Positions 57,847 through 64,000 of a stretch of 64,000 nt of DNA are shown piece after piece. Position 1 is the stretch's first letter. Each line of letters starts with the position of its first letter. The position numbers were made by a program, and so were the translations under genes. This DNA comes from Mycobacterium lepraemurium. GTDB taxonomy: Bacteria; Actinomycetota; Actinomycetes; Mycobacteriales; Mycobacteriaceae. The notes beneath the pieces were generated by a model. The model saw nothing but the letters and a program-made list of their open reading frames with translations. It had not been told where the DNA came from and did not search any database. The DNA is taken from assembly GCA_002291465.1 (NCBI GenBank), contig CP021238.1, positions 3,658,001-3,722,000 on the forward strand. The letters are read 5' to 3'.

Positions 57847-59862
57847 GCACGGGGCGTATTTCGGCGTTTCGGCCGCCGCGACCGGGGAAGTCACCGATGT
57901 GGCAACAGATCGCATCGCGAACCCGTGGGGGTGCGCGGGCGCGCCGTCGACCGGGTCAACCACGGCCGGCTCGATCCCAAGGATCTGTTCGGCTGGCAGG
58001 CCAACGCTTCCGCCGATCGGGTCACCTACGCCGCTGCTCCGGGACCGCGGCGCGTTGCGGCCGTGCGACTGGGACACCGCGATGGAGCGGATCGTCGCGC
58101 GCAGCCGAGAACTGCTGGACCGCCGCGGCCCCAGCTCGATCGGCTTCTACACCTCCGGGCAGTTGTTCGCCGAGGAGTACTACACCCAGGCGGCCATCGC
58201 GCACGGGGCGATCGGCACCAACCACGTCGACGGCAACGCCCGGCTGTGCACCGCGACGGCCGCCGAGGCGTTGAAGGAATCGTTCGGCTGCGACGGCCAG
58301 CCCGGGTCCTACACCGACGTCGACCACGCCGACGTCATCGCGTTGTTCGGGCACAACGTCGCCGAGACGCAGACCGTGCTGTGGGCGCGGATGCTGGACC
58401 GGCTGGCCGGCAGCGACCCGCCGGCCATCGTCTGCGTCGACCCCCGGCTGACGCCGGTCGCCCGGCACGCCACCGTGCACCTGGCGCCGCTGCCGGGCAC
58501 CAACGTGGCGCTGATGAACGGCCTGCTGCACGAGATCATCGGCAACGGCTGGATCGATCGGGACTACATCGACGCGCACACCGTGGGTTTATACGAATTA
58601 CAGTGCAGGATAGGCGAATTCATGCCCGGGCGGGTGGCCGAGATCTGCGATGTGGACGCCGCGTACCTCCGGCGGGCGGCCCGGCTGATCGGCACCGCGC
58701 GGCGGCAACTGTCCACCATGCTGCAGGGTTTCTACCAGTCGCATCAGGCCACCGCGGCGGCCGTGCAGGTCAACAACATTCACCTGGTGCGCGGCATTCT
58801 GTGGGTGACCGCCACCAACCCCGCGGTGTCGCTGCCGGAGTTGCCGCTCATCCGCGACATCCTGTCGCAGCAGCGGCTGTTCCTCGTCGTCCAGGACATC
58901 TTCTTGACCGAGACCGCCGCGCTGGCCGACGTGGTGTGCCGGCCGCGGCGTGGGCGGAGAAGACGGGCACCTTCACCAACGCCGACCGCACGGTGCACCT
59001 GTCCGAAAAGGCCGTGGAGCCACCCGGTTTCGCGCGTTCAGACTTGGAGATATTCCTGGACTACGCGCGCCGGATGGACTTCCGCGACAAGGACGGCCGG
59101 CCGTTTCCGCCGTGGACCGATCCGGAGTCGGCGTTCGAGGCGTGAAAGAAATGCAGCGCGGGCCGGCCGTGCGACTACACCGGCTTGAGCTACGCGAAGC
59201 TGCGCGGCGGCAGCGGCATCCAATGGCCGTGCAACACAGATCATCCCGACGGTACCGAGCGGCTGTATGAGGATGGGAGATCTCCGGCCGCGCCCGACTA
59301 CTGCGAGGCGTACGGCAAGGACCTGATCACGGGCGCCCCGCTGCAGCCCGACGAGTACCGCTCGCTGAACCCGTCCGGCAAGGCCATCATCAAGGCGGCG
59401 CAATACCTGCCCCCGCACGAGCGGCCCGGCCCGAATTACCCGTTCGCGCTGATCACCGGCCGCACCGTCTACCACTTTCACACCCGCACGAAAACGGCTC
59501 GGGCCCAACAACTTCAGGACGCAGCGCCCGAGGTGTGGGTGGAGGTCGCCGAACGCGACGCGCGCCGCCTGGGCATCGAGGCCGGCGATCTAGTGCACGT
59601 GAGCACACCGCGCGGCCGGGTCACCTGCGCCGCGCGCGTCGGCGGCATCCGCGACGGGGTGCTGTTCGTGCCCTTCCACTACGGCTACTGGGACCGGGAT
59701 GGCGGGGATCATCAACGGGCCGGCAACGAACTCACGGCGACCGACTGGGACCCGGCGTCCAAGTAGCCGACCTTCAAGACGGCCGCTGCCCGGCTCGACA
59801 AGGCCCCGACCCACAGGGCAGCGCCGGTGCGCGAGGCCGTCGCGGCCGGGAGCCCGTCATGA
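57847..59862 (+). pseudogene. Molybdopterin oxidoreductase (assimilatory nitrate reductase/formate dehydrogenase type), remnant
   Basis: A remnant of a large molybdopterin enzyme. The N-terminal 4Fe-4S cysteine motif is missing: the first recognisable part is NPWGVRGRAVDRVNHGRLDP, right after the echA3 stop. Several shifts join RDRGALRPCDWDTAMERIVA, GFYTSGQLFAEEYYTQAAIA, VCVDPRLTPVARHATVHL and LQGFYQSHQATAAAVQVNNI. There HLVRGIL is followed directly by WVTATNPAVSLPEL, so about 70 residues (the QPTAQNTRECG region) are gone. EKTGTFTNADRTVHLSEKAV follows; after another shift the C-terminal domain (ALITGRTVYHFHTRTKTA) reads to a TAG at 59764-59766 in place of Gln, then PTFKTAAARLDKAPTHRAAP to TGA 59860-59862. 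Confidence 0.85.
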
Positions 59863-60338
59863 AACTGAGGCTGGCGATCCGCGAACTGCACCGCTCCGAA
59901 CGCAAGCTGGCCCACGAACTGACCGTGATGGCCGCCCGGCATCACAGCGACCAGCACATCTGCCACCTGGCCCGCGATCTGGCCGGCTGGTCGCGCCGGT
60001 ACCTCGGCGAGCTGGCCCGGCACGGCCGGCACTACGGTCTGCGGGTGTCCGCCGATCCGCGCTCCGGTGCGCGCACCGGTGTCGTGCAGCAGCGGATCAG
60101 CGGTCTGCTGCGGCACCGGCCGAAACCCGGGCTGGTGCTGCTGGCCGACCTGCGCCGGATCCACCGGCTGGCCGCTGGCGTGTCGCTGGACTGGGAGCTG
60201 CTGGCCCAAGGTGCGCAGGCAGCCAAGGATGCCGAGCTGCTGGGCCTGGCATCGCGCTGTCACCCCGAGACGCTGCGCCAGATGCGTTGGGCCAACGCGA
60301 TGCTCAAGGAGCTTTCGCCGCAGGTGTTGATGAACTGA
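59859..60338 (+). CDS. Small helical protein of unknown function
   Basis: An intact 159-residue protein starting at ATG 59859, which overlaps the end of the oxidoreductase remnant (ATGA), so the two were translated together. It is basic and predicted to be all helical, with His/Glu-rich helices (AIRELHRSERKLAHELTVMA, RHHSDQHICHLARDLAGWSR, WSRRYLGELARHGRHYGLRV). The spacing of His and Glu recalls ferritin-like bundles, but I cannot assign a family. It may assist or mature the molybdoenzyme. Confidence 0.65.
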   Translation: MKLRLAIRELHRSERKLAHELTVMAARHHSDQHICHLARDLAGWSRRYLGELARHGRHYGLRVSADPRSGARTGVVQQRISGLLRHRPKPGLVLLADLRRIHRLAAGVSLDWELLAQGAQAAKDAELLGLASRCHPETLRQMRWANAMLKELSPQVLMN

Positions 60339-60420
60339 GAGGCGAACGCGGTGGCCGCTGCTCGCCGCCACCGCGTTGCTCGCCTCCTCGCCGCCAGTGT
60401 GGCACGTGCGCGCCGGGCCG

Positions 60421-61448
60421 TCACTTCACCCGCGCCCACCCGGATACCGGAACCGGTCCAAGGTAAGCCTGCCAGTCCCAGGCCGACAGGAACGCCTGGG
60501 CGGCCGCGTAGCCGCTGTCGTACAGCTCTTCCAGCCGAGACCTGGGGACGTCGAAGTCGAGCACGCCGACGTTCGTCGATTCCACAGCGATGGCTCGGGC
60601 AGCGACCCACGGCTGGCTGAGATGGGTCTGGTCGTGGCCGGCCAGCATGGTGATCAGCAGGCTTTCCAACAGCGCCGTCTGCGGGAAGAAGCGCAGCGGT
60701 TTCAGGGCCGGCATCACCGCGCCGATGCCCTCGGTCGGGCTCGGCATCACCGTGATCCCGAAGGTGGGCCAGCGCGGCGCCCGGCCGTCGGGCCGGTCGA
60801 AGGTGTCGATCGGGAAATTCGACAACACCCCGCCGTCGACCACGGTGCAGGCGGTCCCGTCGGCTCTGGCCAGCTTGACCGGCCGGTAGAAGAACGGGAT
60901 GGCCATCGAGGCGCGCACCGCGTCGGCCACCGGCTGCTCGTCGGGGTCCAGGCCGTAGAGCCGCCGGTAGTCCCACGGCAGCCGCACCAGCTGGGCCGCG
61001 GTGACGTCGGCCACGGTGACCACCAGCCGGCGGCGGTGCTCGTCGGGCAGATCTTCGCCGTCGAAGACGAGGTCGCCGAAGGTGCTGACCCCGAAGTTCT
61101 TCAGCTCGCTGCGAATCCAGTCGTGCGCGACGTCGCCGCAGTACATGCTGGTGTCCCGCGCCGGCCCCCACGCCGCACCCAGGTAGGGCACCGGCCCGGC
61201 GTCGCGCCATTTGTGCAGCGGGACGGAGAAGGCGAGTTCCTGACCTGCGCGCCGGTCAGCTCGGCGGCGTGGCAGCCGGCCGCCAGGATCGCCGCCACCA
61301 CCGAGCCGGCCGAGACCCCGGAGACCCTTTTGATCGAATAGCCGGCATCCATCAGCGCCACGATGGCGCCCACCAGACCGATGAACTTGACGCCGCCGCC
61401 GGAGAGCACCAGGTCCACCGGCTTCGCCGGCTCCATCTCGGGCGTCAC
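60421..61448 (-). pseudogene. Patatin-like phospholipase, single frameshift
   Basis: A patatin-family lipid acyl hydrolase of about 340 residues. It starts at GTG 61446-61448, directly after the cynS stop. The oxyanion loop is LVLSGGGVKFIGLVGAI and the nucleophile elbow GVSAGSVVAAIL. The frame breaks near 61240 (in TGAQ...ELAFSVPLHKW), and the rest runs YLGAAWGPARDTSMYCGDVA, the catalytic Asp in VVDGGVLSNFPIDTF, to 60421. It would be truncated after about 70 residues. Confidence 0.84.
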
Positions 61449-61904
61449 CTACTGCTCCGATGAAACCCATTGGTAGGGAAGGAATTTCCCGTCGAAAATG
61501 ACCACCATCCGGTCGCCGGACGGGTGTGGTTTCTTTTGCAGGTCGACACTGAAGTTGATCGCGCTCATGATGCCGTCGCCGAACTGCTCGGCGATCACCT
61601 CTTTGAGGGCGCCACCGTAGACCTGCAGCACTTCGTAGAAGCGGTAGATGGTGGGGTCGGTCGGCACGGCGGTAGGCAGGCCGCCGCGCATCGGCGGCGC
61701 AGCCAGCACCGGCACCGCCGACTCGTCGAGGCCCAGCTTGTCGACGAGTATCCGGCCCAGCTCGGCCGGTATTGGGTGCTGTCCGAGCAGCGCCGAGGTG
61801 GTCCACAGCAGCGGGCGGCCGATGGCGTCGGCCAACTCCTGCCAGGTCAGCCCCTTGGCCAGCCGCGCGACGACGATCTGTTCGGTGAGTTGGTTTCTCG
61901 TCAT
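61449..61904 (-). CDS. cynS: Cyanate hydratase (cyanase)
   Basis: An intact 151-residue cyanase that converts cyanate and bicarbonate to ammonia and CO2. N-terminal helical domain (LTWQELADAIGRPLLWTTSA, LLGQHPIPAELGRILVDKLG); C-terminal catalytic domain with Arg and Glu in TIYRFYEVLQVYG and Ser in FGDGIMSAINFSVD, ending in the basic and aromatic FDGKFLPYQW. The start is ATG 61902-61904 (MTRNQLTEQIVVAR); an ATG at 61916 is a close alternative. The stop abuts the patatin start (TAGGTG), which suggests an operon. Confidence 0.92.
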   Translation of the reverse strand: MTRNQLTEQIVVARLAKGLTWQELADAIGRPLLWTTSALLGQHPIPAELGRILVDKLGLDESAVPVLAAPPMRGGLPTAVPTDPTIYRFYEVLQVYGGALKEVIAEQFGDGIMSAINFSVDLQKKPHPSGDRMVVIFDGKFLPYQWVSSEQ

Positions 61905-61952
61905 GCGTCCCAGCATGCACGCCGCGTCGGGGGGGTAGCCATAATCCGTTCC

Positions 61953-62084
61953 ATGGCCGAGCCGGTTGACCCGCTGCTGTTGGGGCAGCGCGTGGTGGCG
62001 ATTCTGGAGACCGGCCGGCGGACTGCGGTGCTCGATATCAGCTACCCGCCATGGTGGATTCGCGTGAGCCTTCCGGACCATTAG
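61953..62084 (+). pseudogene. Short 43-codon ORF, possible gene 5' fragment
   Basis: It starts at ATG 61953, divergent from cynS. MAEPVDPLLLGQRVVAILET followed by GRRTA looks like a genuine mycobacterial N-terminus (I recall similar starts in HNH-endonuclease-like proteins), but the frame then changes character (VLDISYPPWWIRVSLPDH) and stops. Probably the remnant of a deleted gene; weak evidence. Confidence 0.4.
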
Positions 62085-62137
62085 GTGCTTCCCGGATCCG
62101 CTAGCGCATCCGCTATCGCCGGCTTGGCGGCGCCTGA

Positions 62138-62893
62138 CTATTCGGGTTTCGTGGCGGTGACGATCCGCGTCGAAAACCAGGGGCCGCCGTACCACATCCG
62201 CCAGCCGAGGTTGCGGCGCCGGACGCTGCGCCAGCCCAGCTCACGCAGCCGGGCGGCGTGCTGACGCGTCTCCCACAGATCCGCGATGGCCAGCCGGCCA
62301 CCCGGCCGCAGCACCCGCACCGCTTCGTCGAGCGCCTGACGCCGGCCGGCGCGGGTCGGAATGTTGTGGATCGCGAGGTTGCTCACCACCACGTCGACGC
62401 TCTCGTCGGCCAGGGGCAGCGCGGTCATGTCGGCGGTGTGCAGCTCGACGCGGTCGGCGACGCCCTCGGCCGCCGCGTTGGCCAGCGTGGCCTGCTCGGA
62501 GTTGTCCGTCTGGTCCGCCTGCCACAGGTCGACGCCGATCGCCCGGCCCCGCGGCAACCGCTTGGCCGCGGCCAGCAACACCGCACCCCGACCGCAGCCG
62601 AGATCGAGCAGGGTTTCGTCGCCGGCGAGCCGCAGATCGCTCAGAATCCGGTCCCACACAACGAATTTCCCGGACCGCGTCGCGTACATGTATAACGCGG
62701 CGTTGGCCGCGATGCCGGCGCTCGACAGCGCGGCCAACGCAGCCCTGCGCCGCTTGCCGCGCGCCCAGCTGATCCCGGCCCACACCGCCAGGCCGGCGGC
62801 CTGAGCGCCGATGCCTATCGCCTGCGCGCGTGCCGAGACCGTGTGAAAGGACCCGTCGACTCCGTATTCGCCCCGGTGGTCATGCACGCCCAT
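62138..62893 (-). CDS. Class I SAM-dependent methyltransferase with N-terminal membrane segments
   Basis: An intact 251-residue methyltransferase starting at ATG 62891-62893. Two hydrophobic N-terminal stretches (AIGIGAQAAGLAVWAGISWA and RAALAALSSAGIAANAALYM) suggest membrane attachment. The SAM motif is LLDLGCGRGAVLLAAAKRL, with motif II HTADMTALPLADESVDVVVS and the Methyltransf_11-type EAVRVLRPGGRLAIADLWET. The substrate is unknown; membrane location fits a lipid or quinone. It lies 44 bp after the nitroreductase. Confidence 0.85.
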   Translation of the reverse strand: MGVHDHRGEYGVDGSFHTVSARAQAIGIGAQAAGLAVWAGISWARGKRRRAALAALSSAGIAANAALYMYATRSGKFVVWDRILSDLRLAGDETLLDLGCGRGAVLLAAAKRLPRGRAIGVDLWQADQTDNSEQATLANAAAEGVADRVELHTADMTALPLADESVDVVVSNLAIHNIPTRAGRRQALDEAVRVLRPGGRLAIADLWETRQHAARLRELGWRSVRRRNLGWRMWYGGPWFSTRIVTATKPE

Positions 62894-62937
62894 CAGCTTA
62901 CGACTCGACAAGGCGCCGAACGTTTTCGGCCGCGCGC

Positions 62938-63454
62938 TCACCAACGACCGCGGTGCACGACCTCGGTGAACGGCCGGCGGTTCGGCTTGCGGATCGGGGT
63001 GAGCGGGCGATCGGCGGGATAGCCGAACCCCGAGCAGGAACGCCACCAGATGACCGTCGGGCACGCCGAGGATGGCGCGCGCCTTGTCCTGATCCCCCAC
63101 CGACGAATGCCCGGTACCGATGCCCAGGTCGGTGGCCGCGATCATCATCGCCATGGTGGCCTGGCCGACGTCGTAGTTGTCGGTGACCAGCCGGCGCTCG
63201 TCGGGCGGCTCGGGCATCACGATCGCGATCGCCGCCGGCGCCCCGGCGATGTGGCCGGCGCCCCGCCACACCGTGGACAGCTCCTGCAGCTGGGTCCGGT
63301 CGGTGACGATGACGAAGTCCCACGGCTGCCGGTTCTTCGCCGGCGGCGCGCGCCAGCCGGCCTCCACGATGCGGTCCAGATCCTCCTCGGCGATCACCCG
63401 CGGCTGGTACTCCCGCACATTGCGTCGCGCGCAGGTCGCGTCCCAAGCTTCCAT
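62938..63454 (-). pseudogene. Nitroreductase-family FMN protein, single frameshift near the C-terminus
   Basis: A nitroreductase-fold protein of about 170 residues. It starts at ATG 63452-63454 behind GGAAGGA (MEAWDATCARRNVREYQPRV). The FMN-binding patterns are RRNVREY, WRAPPAKNRQPWDFVIV and ATDLGIGTGHSSVGD. A shift near 63030 breaks the end: the expected GYPADRPLTPIRKPNRRPFT through HRGRW is readable in the other frame to TGA 62938-62940. The unshifted frame would run on into the methyltransferase gene. Loss of the last 35 residues would damage the dimer interface. Confidence 0.8.

Positions 63455-64000
<546 letters not shown>

Overview
The window looks like a chromosome segment of a slow-growing, GC-rich mycobacterium of the Mycobacterium avium complex (MAC). 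The gene order follows, in reverse, the M. tuberculosis stretch Rv0632c to Rv0697: mycofactocin cluster, tuf-fusA-rpsG-rpsL, echA5/Rv0674/echA4/fadE8, nfo, rpoC-rpoB, mkl, rplL-rplJ, the ROK kinase and alpha-mannosidase, UbiB-like kinase, lipG, mmaA mycolate methyltransferases, rplA-rplK-nusG-secE, hadC-hadB-hadA, rpmG and tRNAs. The window lacks mmpS5/mmpL5 and their regulator, mmaA2/mmaA3, and the toxin-antitoxin block near rpoB, and it has a PE gene near tuf and a cyanase. The species call is an inference from synteny and protein similarity recalled from memory.

Layout. 1-6833: mycofactocin genes mftG (partial), F, E, D, C, B, A on the minus strand and divergent mftR. 6830-13054: accessory block (DUF2332 protein, aldo/keto reductase, inositol-phosphatase-like gene, ferredoxin reductase, mycofactocin-coupled SDR, SHOCT membrane protein), every gene of which is broken. 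13055-17980: PE protein and the intact tuf/fusA/rpsG/rpsL operon. 18229-24870: TetR regulator, DUF3060 exported proteins, a fatty-acid catabolic operon with a PaaX-like regulator, and endonuclease IV. 25044-33956: rpoC, rpoB and mkl. 34130-36392: a wrecked carotenoid oxygenase and its divergent TetR. 36453-37451: rplL/rplJ with a leader attenuator. 37715-46470: sugar kinase, mannosidase, UbiB-like kinase and lipase. 46559-50461: mmaA1, mmaA4 and a YCII/ECF-sigma pair. 50482-55490: translation, secretion and FAS-II genes plus three tRNAs. 55678-64000: an accessory region of mostly broken genes, including a molybdopterin oxidoreductase, patatin/cyanase and a deleted cyclopropane synthase.

The most striking property is the distribution of damage. 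More than twenty genes carry single-base indels, in-frame stops, short duplications, a template-switch-like inverted repeat, or deletions. The core genes (tuf, fusA, rpsG, rpsL, rpoB, rpoC, rplA/J/K/L, nusG, secE, hadABC, rpmG, and the mft biosynthesis genes) read cleanly over roughly 25 kb. Random sequencing error should hit both classes; selection would give this pattern. It fits a MAC lineage in recent reductive evolution, for example the murine leprosy agent M. lepraemurium. A poor assembly remains the main alternative.

Functional links. mftA-F make the redox cofactor mycofactocin, and mftG and the SDR would use it; the SDR and the neighbouring ferredoxin reductase are broken while the biosynthesis genes survive. 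fadE8/echA4/PaaX/echA5 form one acyl-CoA oxidation unit behind a candidate operator. hadABC, mmaA1 and mmaA4 act in mycolic acid synthesis.
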